Program-made: the position numbers and the translations under genes | In this document: positions 17,599 to 25,609 of the stretch, piece after piece | Layout: every line of letters starts with the position of its first letter | Numbering within the stretch: the stretch's first letter is position 1 | Notes under the pieces: generated by a model | What the model saw: only the letters and a program-made list of their open reading frames with translations | The model's database searches: none | What the model was told of the DNA's origin: nothing | Source of the DNA: Gammaproteobacteria bacterium | GTDB taxonomy: Bacteria > Pseudomonadota > Gammaproteobacteria > Steroidobacterales > GCA-2729495 | Length of the DNA stretch: 33,379 nt | Direction: 5' to 3' | NCBI GenBank assembly: GCA_029245525.1 | Contig: JAQWPD010000008.1 | Span: 1 to 33,379, forward strand

Positions 17599-18534
17599 TT
17601 ATGCGCTAAGCGCTGAACCGCGACGGCGGTTGCTGCTAACCAGTTTGCCTTGAGCCTCGTCCAGCATTAGCTCGGGCGAATCCTGCCAGTCGGGCACAGC
17701 GCATGCAACACCAAAAGATACCGTCACAAAGCGAGTCAATCTCGCACGCGGGTGATGCACTGCCAGCCTACGAACTCTCTCAGCAATTCGACCGGCGACC
17801 AATTCGGCGCCAAGCGCATTGGTGTCGGCCAGCAACACCACAAAACTGTCATCACAAAGGCGAGCGCTAATATCGGCTGAGCGACGCAGCGAACCGGCCA
17901 TTGCATGGGCTATCTTTCGCAAGCATGCCTCGCCAGCGTGCTCGCCAAATACATCGAGGTAATCACTAAAACAATCGACCCGAATTATCACCGTGCTGAT
18001 CTCACGCTGTTCAAGCGCAGATTGCAACCATTCGCGACGCAACGCTGCGAGAAAACCCTCACGATCAAGCAACCCTGTCACCGTATCGCGACCCGCACGT
18101 TTTCGGGTGACCACCGACTGCTCGCCCAAACCAAGCGTCGCATACAAGCCACTAGCGCCACCGGCCGGCACCTCTGCAATAACGGCGTACCAAGCATTCA
18201 ATTTGCCCTTTGCATCATAAAGCGGCGTGAACTTGAGCTGAACACCCTCATTAGCACCCTGATGATGGCGACTCAAAATCCGCGAAGCTGGCATTTTTTG
18301 CTGTGCTGAGCTCAGAGCACCCTGCAAGGCCTCCGTAGCCGGAGCACAATCACCTGCAGAAACATGACGCCAGGGCTGGCCTATCATCTCAGCTGCGGAA
18401 AACCCGGTAAGCTCGACCAGCGCCTGATTAACGCAAATAACCTCCAGCTCGGGCTTACGAGCATCCAAGAGCAATGCACCGACCGGATTTAAGTCGATTA
18501 TCTGTGCAGAAATCTGTAATTCGTTCTTTCGCAT
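17599..18534 (-). CDS. PAS-GGDEF protein with degenerate active site
   Basis: 311 residues with no signal peptide or membrane span, so cytosolic. An N-terminal PAS domain (about residues 10-123: VNQALVELTGFSAAEMIGQPW and later FTPLYDAKG) is followed by a GGDEF-type domain starting at DTVTGLLDREGF (150). The signature that should read GGDEF is CDDSF (227-231), and the guanine-contacting Asn of the FKxxND motif is Leu (193). The domain keeps VSFGVA near 272. It is therefore probably not an active diguanylate cyclase; it could bind a ligand or a partner. The gene is convergent with csiV and is 150 bases downstream of the methylthioinosine phosphorylase gene. Domain calls are firm, inactivity is inferred. 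Confidence 0.88.
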   Translation of the reverse strand: MRKNELQISAQIIDLNPVGALLLDARKPELEVICVNQALVELTGFSAAEMIGQPWRHVSAGDCAPATEALQGALSSAQQKMPASRILSRHHQGANEGVQLKFTPLYDAKGKLNAWYAVIAEVPAGGASGLYATLGLGEQSVVTRKRAGRDTVTGLLDREGFLAALRREWLQSALEQREISTVIIRVDCFSDYLDVFGEHAGEACLRKIAHAMAGSLRRSADISARLCDDSFVVLLADTNALGAELVAGRIAERVRRLAVHHPRARLTRFVTVSFGVACAVPDWQDSPELMLDEAQGKLVSSNRRRGSALSA

Positions 18535-18684
18535 ACTTGCCCGGCAGATCAGTGATCCATGCCTCTCCGCCTACCCCTGCGGCTCAGAAAAGCTTGGCTG
18601 CTCTGATTCTACTAACAAGCACTCATGAGGAATGTGACCAAATTCACCAAAATGGCCTCTTGGCAGACGCGATCTGCGGCCGTG

Positions 18685-19491
18685 CTAAGCGTGTAACTTC
18701 TGCAAATAGGCTTGCAACAGCGCGTGAGACTGAGTCATACAAACTGCGACCCATTCGTCGAGCTGCTGATGGATAGACGGTTCATGGCCCTCGCTATTGG
18801 CAGGGGCTCTGCCGGCAGCGAAGTTGACCACTCCCGCAATACAGGCATAAGGCAATCCGGCTTCCGCCGCCAAACCCGCCTCCGGGGCAAGAGTCATGCC
18901 TACAACATCACACCCGTCACGCTCAAGCTTATCGATTTCAGCTGCCGTTTCTAAACGGGGCCCCTGCATCACCGCACAGGTTCCCGCCGCTGTTACCGCC
19001 ACGCCTGCAGTAACCGCAGCCTGCAACACAGCACTTCGCAATGCTGTATCCAACGGATGACTGCATTCGACGTGTTGCAACGATTCAGGAATACCCAGGT
19101 CAGCACAGAGCTCCATCTTTTGCCCATCGTAAAATGTGTGTTCACGCCCATAGGTGTAGTCAATATATTGATCGGGAATTATCAGAGTACCGGGCGCACC
19201 ACCTGCGGCAGTAATTCCACCGACAGCATTCAAAGCAATAATTTGCTCAACACCCGCCTGCTTAAGTGCTGCGATATGGGCACGATAGTTCACTTTGTGG
19301 GGCGGGGTTTGCGCATCAAGACCATGACGGCGAATAAACAGCACCCGATGCCCATGCGCTTGCCACACCGTAACCACAACGGGGTCGATCGCAAAAGCCG
19401 TTTGGATTTCGACTTCGTCAACATCCGAGCCAGAATCTTCCAGCGAAGAAAAAAAGCCTGCACCAGTGCCGCCAATTAACCCAATACGCAT
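18685..19491 (-). CDS. S-methyl-5'-thioinosine phosphorylase
   Basis: 268-residue purine nucleoside phosphorylase of the MTAP/PNP type. Motifs: GGTG (7-10, phosphate site), RRHG (54-57), NYRA (68-71), LNAVGGI, QGPRLET (176-182), GMTLAPEA (198-205) and VVNFAAG (221-227). Asn223 in the last motif stands where MTA phosphorylases have Asp; Asn at this place goes with 6-oxopurines, so hypoxanthine from methylthioinosine is the likely product, as shown for the Pseudomonas aeruginosa homologue. It lies 26 bases downstream of the phosphoribosyltransferase gene. 5'-methylthioinosine must come from MTA by a deaminase not encoded here. The mfd-csiV-MTIP-nagZ neighbourhood matches pseudomonads. Confidence 0.87.
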   Translation of the reverse strand: MRIGLIGGTGAGFFSSLEDSGSDVDEVEIQTAFAIDPVVVTVWQAHGHRVLFIRRHGLDAQTPPHKVNYRAHIAALKQAGVEQIIALNAVGGITAAGGAPGTLIIPDQYIDYTYGREHTFYDGQKMELCADLGIPESLQHVECSHPLDTALRSAVLQAAVTAGVAVTAAGTCAVMQGPRLETAAEIDKLERDGCDVVGMTLAPEAGLAAEAGLPYACIAGVVNFAAGRAPANSEGHEPSIHQQLDEWVAVCMTQSHALLQAYLQKLHA

Positions 19492-19517
19492 ACGCTACTC
19501 AACTCCGACTCAATCAT

Positions 19518-20075
19518 TTAGTCGCGCAATGCGTAGATATCCGGCAGATGACGCCAGTGACCCCGATAATCCATGCCGCAACCGAAAACATAGCGATCAG
19601 GAACGCTAAGCGCACAGAAATCAGGGCGGTAGTCCGATAGCTGACGATCATGCTGCTTGCTTGCCAAAACCGCACTATAAACCCGCTTCGCATGATTCGA
19701 AGCGGTGGCTGCAGCCACTGCTTCAAGCGTGATACCCTGATCAAAAATGTCATCAACAACAATAACTGTGCGCCCTGTGAGATCAACCGAAGGCTGCTTC
19801 AGCCAGGACAGCTCTTTACCCGAAAGCCCTGACTGATAGCGAGTAGCATGGCAGGTATCGAGCATAAAATCGCCACGCAATAACTGCGCCAAACGCGTTA
19901 AGGGCAGCATAGCGCCAAGCATCACACCCAACAGCACACAGTTACCCTCATCCACGATCGGTTGAAGTTGAGTGGCCATTTTCGCTATAGCCTGCTCAAT
20001 TTCAACAGATGAAATAATTTTCTCAGCATCGGGAAATGCTGGATGCGTTTCCTGCGAACCGACCTGCATAATCAT
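19518..20075 (-). CDS. hypoxanthine-guanine phosphoribosyltransferase-like protein
   Basis: 185-residue type I phosphoribosyltransferase. The PRPP loop VIVVDDIFDQGIT (104-116) is clear, and the C-terminal hood has PDRYVFGCGMDYRGHWRHLPDIYAL, as in hypoxanthine phosphoribosyltransferases. It would convert hypoxanthine and PRPP to IMP in the cytosol. Two ATGs are possible (20075 and 20069); GGAG lies eight bases before the first. It precedes the methylthioinosine phosphorylase gene, so the phosphorylase product hypoxanthine would be its substrate, a two-step salvage pair. Its spacing to nagZ is 52 bases. Substrate preference (hypoxanthine versus guanine) cannot be fixed by eye. Confidence 0.85.
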   Translation of the reverse strand: MIMQVGSQETHPAFPDAEKIISSVEIEQAIAKMATQLQPIVDEGNCVLLGVMLGAMLPLTRLAQLLRGDFMLDTCHATRYQSGLSGKELSWLKQPSVDLTGRTVIVVDDIFDQGITLEAVAAATASNHAKRVYSAVLASKQHDRQLSDYRPDFCALSVPDRYVFGCGMDYRGHWRHLPDIYALRD

Positions 20076-20127
20076 TAACCTTGCTCCATGCTGTTAAGCT
20101 CTTTTTGTTCGCTGTTATTGCAGCGAC

Positions 20128-21183
20128 TTAACCCTGCAGCGTAAATTCGGCAGGTTGCAGGCCCGCCTCGAGATCACTAACAGCAGCTCGCCACGCGTCG
20201 CTGCAGTATACCAAAGCATCCGTGCTATGGCGGCGCGAACGCATAGCGGCAATACGGGCGTGGCCTACCGCAGAAACATAATCTTTAGCATCGGCGTTAA
20301 GTTCATCCAGCGTGGCGATAACTGCTGCCGGGTTATTACAGATGAGCGCCACATCAGCGCCTGCATTTAATGCCATTCGGGCTCGTTGTGGCACAGTGCC
20401 CGCCTCTTCGACGCCCCCCATTGTCAGGTCATCGGAAAAGATGGCACCGTTAAACCGAAACTGCTCGCGCAGCTGGGTATTTAACCAGTACGGTGAGACG
20501 CTTGCAATATTCTCATCAATTTGTGGGTATCGAATATGCGCTACCATTACACCTTCGAGTTGATTTTCCACAAGCGTCTGATACGGCATTAAGTCATCCG
20601 AGAGTTGCTGATAGCTGCGATTGTCCACCGGCAATGTGAGGTGCGAATCAACAGTAACCGCACCGTGTCCGGGAAAATGCTTAGCTGTCGCCGCCATCCC
20701 TGCACGATGCATGCCCTGCATATAAGCCAATGCAAGCGAAGACACGGCATCGGCCCGCGCATGCAATGACCTATCGCCAATCACCTCACTAACGCCATAA
20801 TCAAGATCAACCACAGGAGCAAAACTAATATCGACACCAAGATCGAGAATTTCGGAAGCCATCAGCCACCCATGCAGCGAGGCCAATGAGCGCGCGATAC
20901 GTTGGTCTGCATCAAACTGACGACCAATTTGTTGCAACGCCGGCAATTGGGTGAAACTTTTACGGAAGCGCTGTACACGCCCACCTTCCTGATCTACCGC
21001 CACCAGCAATTGCGGTGAACGCAGCGCCTTAATATCACGAACAAGCTCTGTAACCTGGGCGCGATCAGCATAATTACGAGCAAATAGAATAATCCCGCCC
21101 ACCAGCGGATGCCGCAGATAATCACGCTCTTCGGCTGTTAATGACAGCCCAGCAACATCCACCATTAATGGTCCAAGACTCAC
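20128..21183 (-). CDS. nagZ: beta-N-acetylhexosaminidase NagZ
   Basis: Family 3 glycosidase that removes N-acetylglucosamine from anhydro-muropeptides in cytosolic cell-wall recycling. 351 residues. Key parts: VDQEGGRVQRF (from 63), the mobile catalytic loop KHFPGHG (168-174) and SDDLTMGG with the nucleophile Asp (250-257). No signal peptide, as expected. The start is GTG at 21183, preceded by AGGGG with a six-base spacer. A 62-base gap separates it from the L,D-transpeptidase-fold gene upstream. In several gammaproteobacteria NagZ activity feeds the AmpR signal; no ampR or ampC is seen here. Confidence 0.96.
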   Translation of the reverse strand: MSLGPLMVDVAGLSLTAEERDYLRHPLVGGIILFARNYADRAQVTELVRDIKALRSPQLLVAVDQEGGRVQRFRKSFTQLPALQQIGRQFDADQRIARSLASLHGWLMASEILDLGVDISFAPVVDLDYGVSEVIGDRSLHARADAVSSLALAYMQGMHRAGMAATAKHFPGHGAVTVDSHLTLPVDNRSYQQLSDDLMPYQTLVENQLEGVMVAHIRYPQIDENIASVSPYWLNTQLREQFRFNGAIFSDDLTMGGVEEAGTVPQRARMALNAGADVALICNNPAAVIATLDELNADAKDYVSAVGHARIAAMRSRRHSTDALVYCSDAWRAAVSDLEAGLQPAEFTLQG

Positions 21184-21245
21184 CTGCTACCCCTAGTTTT
21201 GGAAATGTTTCTTGTAAATAAAATAGCCCGACTACACATCCGAGA

Positions 21246-21749
21246 TTAAGCAACAATTACCACAGGCGTGCCCACCGTAACTCTGCTGTAGAGCTCTATC
21301 ACGTCATGCAGATTCATGCGCACACAACCGTGTGACAAAGGAACCCCCAACGGTTCTAAATCGCTGGTACCGTGGATATAAATATAGCGATCTTTACTGT
21401 CACAGGCATACTCATCGCTCTGGCCTTTATTCACGCCGGGCTCGGTTCCGGCCAACCAAAGTATCCGGCTAAGAATCCAGTCACGACCTGGCTCCTGCGC
21501 ATCAAGACTCTCGGTCCAGATCTCACCGGTTAATTTGCGTCCCACAAAGACAGCTCCTGGCTCTGCTGAATCGCCCACTTTTTCAGCAATGACATGCTCG
21601 CCCAAAGGCGTGCATTGACTTCCCTCACGCTGACCACATCCAAAACGGGACGTGGATGCACGATAGCTGGCAAGTAACTCGCCCTGTTGCCACAGCTGTA
21701 TTCTCTGCCGGGTAATACTGACCTCAACACTCAGTTGTTTACTGCTCAA
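21246..21749 (-). CDS. L,D-transpeptidase-fold (YkuD) protein without signal peptide
   Basis: 167 residues made of one YkuD domain. The catalytic motif SHGCVRM (139-145, Cys142) and the upstream His in YIHGT (about 126) are intact; RDWILSRILWLAG and VFVGRKLTGE are typical of a compact subfamily. The start codon is TTG (21747-21749): the frame is closed upstream by TAG at 21753-21755, and GGTGGAG sits six bases before the TTG. The N-terminus MSSKQLSVEVSITRQRIQLW has no signal peptide or membrane span, so the protein appears cytosolic, while most L,D-transpeptidases act in the periplasm. It is next to nagZ, which suggests a role in recycling, but its reaction is unproven. Confidence 0.85.
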   Translation of the reverse strand: MSSKQLSVEVSITRQRIQLWQQGELLASYRASTSRFGCGQREGSQCTPLGEHVIAEKVGDSAEPGAVFVGRKLTGEIWTESLDAQEPGRDWILSRILWLAGTEPGVNKGQSDEYACDSKDRYIYIHGTSDLEPLGVPLSHGCVRMNLHDVIELYSRVTVGTPVVIVA

Positions 21750-21755
21750 AACCTA

Positions 21756-21762
21756 CTCCACC
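21756..21762 (-). promoter_or_regulatory. Shine-Dalgarno that fixes a TTG start
   Basis: On the minus strand this reads GGTGGAG, with six bases to the TTG start of the L,D-transpeptidase-fold gene. An in-frame stop (TAG) lies between the two, so no upstream start is possible, and the strong site supports initiation at TTG. Confidence 0.7.
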
Positions 21763-21823
21763 AAAAATCGCACACCTAAAAAATTAATGACACTTTATGC
21801 CGATGATATATGACCGTCTGCGT

Positions 21824-23158
21824 TTATTTCACAAACAGCGCCATCGATTCGACATGCCCCGTTTGAGGAAACATATCGACAACCCCTACCTGAGACAATT
21901 TATAACCCAATTCCTCAACCAATACCTGACTGTCGCGCGCCAATGTGCCGGGATGACAGGAGACATAAAGTATTTTAGCAGCGCCTATACGCTTCAGCGT
22001 AGGCATTATCTCGGCAGCGCCGGCCCGTGGTGGATCAATTAGCACGATGTCATAAACCTGCTCCATCCAAGGCTCCTGCAACCCAGCAGTAAACAAGTCG
22101 GCGACAAAAAACTCGACATTTTTAATACCGTTGAGCGCGGCATTAGCACGGGCGCCCTGGACACTGAGCGCCTCGCCTTCAATGCCTGTCACCTGCTTAG
22201 TGATACACGCAAATGGCAGGCTAAAATTCCCCACACCACAAAACAAATCGAGCACAGTCTCGTCTGGCTTCGGCAGCAGCCAATCAATTGCCTGCTGCAG
22301 CATCTTTAGATTGACCTCATGATTAACCTGAACAAAGTCCAGAGGGCCAAATTCAATACGCAGCGAATAAGCGGGAATGTTGTAAAACAACTTTTCAGGT
22401 GCTTCAGCAGAATGCAACTTAGTAATACTTTCTCGCCCACCCCGTTGCAACAGCACTGTCATCTTGTGGTGCTCACCAAACGCGGTGAATGCAGCAATGT
22501 CGCTGGGGGAAGGCTCATCCAAAATCCGGAACACCAAACTGATTTCTGCCTCACCAACACTCGCCTCAATCTGTGGCACCTTGCGACAAATACTGAGACT
22601 GCCGATGAGCTCCTGCAACTCAGGTAATAATGCACTTAATGCCGGCTCAATAGTTTCACAGCTGTCCATTACCGCAACAAAAGGTTTGAGCCTCTCACGA
22701 AAGCCCACCAGCATGCGGTCCTTTCCGTCCACATACTTGGCCGTAAACCGCGCCCGCCGACGATAGCCCCACGACGAACCACACAATGGCGGCACAACCG
22801 CGGCAGGCGAGACACCGCCAATACGCTCAAAGGCCTGCAACAATGAATTCTGCTTGGCGAGTATTTGATGCTCAGCGTCGAGATGCTGCCAGGTGCAGCC
22901 ACCGCAGGTCAGAAAATGAGGGCATCGTGGCGTCACCCGGTGAGGCGAAGGCTCGAGCACCTCCAGCAGATCGGCTTCGTCATAACGACGTCGGGATTTG
23001 CGCCGCTGAAATACAATACGCTCCCCGGTGAGCGCGGCATCAACGAAGACTGCTTTGCCATCAGCGCTGCTGACAACACCATTGCCATCCGAGGTTACAT
23101 CTCGAACAACACCCTGCTCAGGATCCGGCCGCTTGAAGGGTTTTCTGCGGCGACTCAT
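21824..23158 (-). CDS. rlmD: 23S rRNA (uracil-1939-C5)-methyltransferase RlmD
   Basis: S-adenosylmethionine-dependent enzyme that methylates U1939 of 23S rRNA. 444 residues: basic N-terminus, TRAM domain (about 12-70), a [4Fe-4S] cluster motif with Cys79, Cys85 and Cys88 (CPHFLTCGGC) and a fourth Cys at 167, then the Rossmann methyltransferase part with LDLFCGVGNFSLPFA, the DPPRAGA motif and the catalytic SCHPGTLARD (Cys401). All are at the positions expected from E. coli RlmD. Its ATG overlaps the stop of the upstream exonuclease gene (ATGA), so the two are translationally coupled. Confidence 0.95.
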   Translation of the reverse strand: MSRRRKPFKRPDPEQGVVRDVTSDGNGVVSSADGKAVFVDAALTGERIVFQRRKSRRRYDEADLLEVLEPSPHRVTPRCPHFLTCGGCTWQHLDAEHQILAKQNSLLQAFERIGGVSPAAVVPPLCGSSWGYRRRARFTAKYVDGKDRMLVGFRERLKPFVAVMDSCETIEPALSALLPELQELIGSLSICRKVPQIEASVGEAEISLVFRILDEPSPSDIAAFTAFGEHHKMTVLLQRGGRESITKLHSAEAPEKLFYNIPAYSLRIEFGPLDFVQVNHEVNLKMLQQAIDWLLPKPDETVLDLFCGVGNFSLPFACITKQVTGIEGEALSVQGARANAALNGIKNVEFFVADLFTAGLQEPWMEQVYDIVLIDPPRAGAAEIMPTLKRIGAAKILYVSCHPGTLARDSQVLVEELGYKLSQVGVVDMFPQTGHVESMALFVK

Positions 23159-23937
23159 TCAGTATCAGCTGCCTTCCAGCTATCAAGAAACGCCTGCAAG
23201 TGCGGTTCGCCTGAGTCGAAAAGCGCGCTCTGCACCCGCGCCTCTTCTTCGGCCAACTGCACAGCATCAATAGTCCCACGCATAAACTGAAAGCGCAGAT
23301 ACACAAGGTAAGTATTTAACACATCGGTCTCGCAGTAATTACGAATACCGGCGACATTGCCTTTCTCGTATTCCGGCCACACCTGATCACCTGCCATGCC
23401 CATTTTACCCGGATACCCCAGCATAGTTGCAATCACATCCAAGCCTGCGCGAGCGCGCGGTTGAAACCCTGATAACACGTCCATCACATCGAGATGCCGC
23501 CAATGAAAACGACTAAGGTAGTTATTCCACTTAAAATCACGATTATTTTCACCGTGGTCCCAGTATGTGGCGGCCTGAATTTTATGCCGTAAAGCACGGT
23601 AGTGGAGCACTGGCAAATCAAAACCACCGCCATTCCAAGACACTAACTCAGGGGTATAACGTTCGATACCGTCATAGAAACGCTGAATAAGCTCAGCCTC
23701 GGTGCTGTTCTCTTCACCCAAACTCCACACTTTAAATTCGCCGGGGCTTTGCCAGGCGATTGAGATAGCAACAATCCTCTGTTGATATAAAGGCAAGAAC
23801 TCCGAACCGCTGGATTGCAGATTATTAAAGACCATGGCTTTCGCAGTATCAGTGTCATTAACACCTTCCAGACCCAGCAACTTACGCCCCAACTCAACGT
23901 CGGGAACAGTCTCGATATCGAATACCATAGTGGTCAT
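23155..23937 (-). CDS. PolB-related 3'-5' exonuclease domain protein
   Basis: 260 residues forming a single DEDDy-type exonuclease domain related to that of DNA polymerase B (PF10108). Metal ligands are visible: Asp7 and Glu9 in FDIET, Asp107 in WNGGGFD, and Asp205 with Tyr201 in YCETD. It also has SRFHWRHLDVMDVL. There is no polymerase domain, so it is a stand-alone nuclease; its substrate is unknown. An AAGGAG eight bases before the ATG overlaps the pdxJ stop. Translational coupling to rlmD (4-base overlap) suggests an RNA-linked or housekeeping role, but this is inference. Confidence 0.9.
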   Translation of the reverse strand: MTTMVFDIETVPDVELGRKLLGLEGVNDTDTAKAMVFNNLQSSGSEFLPLYQQRIVAISIAWQSPGEFKVWSLGEENSTEAELIQRFYDGIERYTPELVSWNGGGFDLPVLHYRALRHKIQAATYWDHGENNRDFKWNNYLSRFHWRHLDVMDVLSGFQPRARAGLDVIATMLGYPGKMGMAGDQVWPEYEKGNVAGIRNYCETDVLNTYLVYLRFQFMRGTIDAVQLAEEEARVQSALFDSGEPHLQAFLDSWKAADTE

Positions 23938-23945
23938 ACAACACG

Positions 23946-23951
23946 CTCCTT
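23946..23951 (-). promoter_or_regulatory. Shine-Dalgarno overlapping the pdxJ stop
   Basis: On the minus strand the sequence is TAAGGAG: the TAA stop of pdxJ merges with a perfect AAGGAG, eight bases before the ATG of the exonuclease gene. This indicates that translation of the exonuclease can follow directly from pdxJ on one message. Confidence 0.6.
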
Positions 23952-24735
23952 AGCATGGAGATAAGTTCAGAGCTTGTCGCTTGCGCAAACCCTCAACCAG
24001 TATCGTCTTCATTTCACTTACTGCTGACTCGAAACCCTCAAGCAGCGCATGTGCCACAATTGAGTGGCCAATATTCAATTCAACAATATGCGGAACAAGC
24101 GTGATCTGCTGCACGTTGAAATAGTGCAATCCATGACCAGCATGCACTCGCAAACCTATCTCATGCGCGTGCCGAGCAGCCAATACGATCCGCTCCAACT
24201 CTTGTTTCATATGCACTTCTGATTTTGCATCGGCGTAACACCCGGTATGCAACTCAACCACTGGCACGCCGGCACGCGCACAAGCATCCAGCTGCCCAGG
24301 CTCCGGATCAACAAACAATGAGGGACGTATGCCCTGCGACTGGAGCTGCTCAGAGGCAGCGCGGATACGATCTAAGCCAGCGATCACATCCAAGCCACCC
24401 TCAGTGGTAAGCTCTTCACGCTTCTCTGGCACCAAACAAACATCGGTCGGCTTTACCTCACAAGCAATGGCAAGCATTTCATCGGTCACGGCCATCTCGA
24501 GATTCATTCGGGTTTTCATTCTCTCCTGCAATTGCCATACGTCACGGTCCTGAATATGCCGACGATCTTCGCGCAGATGCACAGTAATGCTATCGGCACC
24601 GGCACGCTCTGCAACAAGCGCTGCAACAACGGGGTCAGGGTAACGAGTGCCACGAGCCTGACGAACCGTTGCCACATGATCGACATTAACGCCGAGTAAC
24701 AGCTCATCAAATGTTGAAAGAACTTGAGAGGTCAT
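23950..24735 (-). CDS. pdxJ: pyridoxine 5'-phosphate synthase
   Basis: Condenses 1-deoxyxylulose 5-phosphate with 3-amino-2-oxopropyl phosphate to give pyridoxine 5'-phosphate, the ring-closing step of vitamin B6 synthesis. 261 residues, TIM barrel. Signatures: [21 protein letters not shown] (15-35), [13 protein letters not shown] (55-67), [15 protein letters not shown] and the C-terminal VHAGHGLHY and [13 protein letters not shown] short N-terminal addition precedes the barrel. It follows recO with a 92-base gap in which I see no terminator; the era-recO-pdxJ order is typical for gammaproteobacteria. Confidence 0.96.
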   Translation of the reverse strand: MTSQVLSTFDELLLGVNVDHVATVRQARGTRYPDPVVAALVAERAGADSITVHLREDRRHIQDRDVWQLQERMKTRMNLEMAVTDEMLAIACEVKPTDVCLVPEKREELTTEGGLDVIAGLDRIRAASEQLQSQGIRPSLFVDPEPGQLDACARAGVPVVELHTGCYADAKSEVHMKQELERIVLAARHAHEIGLRVHAGHGLHYFNVQQITLVPHIVELNIGHSIVAHALLEGFESAVSEMKTILVEGLRKRQALNLSPC

Positions 24736-24827
24736 TGGGTTGGCTTTCTAGGGTTAAAAAAACGTAAGTGGCGCAAACGAGGGGTTCATTTTCGCACCGC
24801 TACTCTGCCAGCACAACCATCAACACA

Positions 24828-25571
24828 CTAGTCGGAGCTGGGTCTGCTACTCAGCATTGCGGTATACACCTTGCGAGTTTTGAGCTCACGCCCTTCCAGA
24901 TAATAATCCAGCGTGTAACGCAATAAGCGTTTCGCGGCACGACGGGTCTCAAGCTCAGTCCAGTTGCCTGCATCAATGGCAAGAAGGACCGACCCCTTAA
25001 ACACCAGGCCACCTATCTCCATAGCCACCGGCACAACACCTCGCTCCAACTGATACTCGTAGTTTTGGTCTTCATCAAGCGGTGCATGATCCTGTGCCGA
25101 GTACCCCAGATTCAGCCCAAAGCCGAGCTCTCTGAGCAACGCGATTTCAAAGTTACGTAAGCCCGATTCTATGCGCTCAGGACGGGCTAACTCTTCAAGC
25201 AATGCCGAGTAATGCGCGAACAGCAGCGGGTGTGGGTCACGTCGTTCAAGCAGCCGGATAAGTAATTCATTGGCGTAAAAGCCAGCCGCTAGGCCCGCAT
25301 CACGCAGCGTGACTCCGGGGCCAGTGCGCTCGGCCTTTTGCAGTGTTGCCAAATCACCGCGGCCAGACCAAGAGATTACTAGAGGCTCAAATGGTCGGAG
25401 CAATGCACGCAAGGGGGATTTAGGCCGGCGAGCGCCACGAGCCACCAAACCTATACGTCCGGAGCCTGGCGTAAACACTTCGAGCATCATGCTGGTTTCA
25501 CGATACTGCCGGGTGTGCAGTACCCAAGCCGGCTCCAGTTCAACCCGTGTGGGATTCGCCATGAACTCCAT
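24828..25571 (-). CDS. recO: DNA repair protein RecO
   Basis: Helps RecA replace SSB on gapped DNA. 247 residues with an N-terminal OB-fold (about residues 8-85: WVLHTRQYRETSMMLEVFTPGSGRIGLVARGAR) and a helical C-terminal part with YANELLIRLLERRDPHPLLF and FEIALLRELGFGLNL. The start could be ATG at 25571 or 25562; neither has a strong ribosome site, so the longer form is listed. It lies 38 bases after era and keeps the common era-recO-pdxJ order. The zinc-binding Cys set found in some RecO proteins is not evident. Confidence 0.93.
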   Translation of the reverse strand: MEFMANPTRVELEPAWVLHTRQYRETSMMLEVFTPGSGRIGLVARGARRPKSPLRALLRPFEPLVISWSGRGDLATLQKAERTGPGVTLRDAGLAAGFYANELLIRLLERRDPHPLLFAHYSALLEELARPERIESGLRNFEIALLRELGFGLNLGYSAQDHAPLDEDQNYEYQLERGVVPVAMEIGGLVFKGSVLLAIDAGNWTELETRRAAKRLLRYTLDYYLEGRELKTRKVYTAMLSSRPSSD

Positions 25572-25609
25572 AACTCTGAATGCGTCAGATCGCCTAACTC
25601 AGCGGCGCG

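Noticed and set aside
20110-20125. Hairpin CGCTG-TTATTG-CAGCG between nagZ and the phosphoribosyltransferase gene
   Set aside because: On the minus strand, the direction of transcription, it is followed by AACAAAAAG, not a T-run, and the stem is only five pairs, so it is not a credible terminator.
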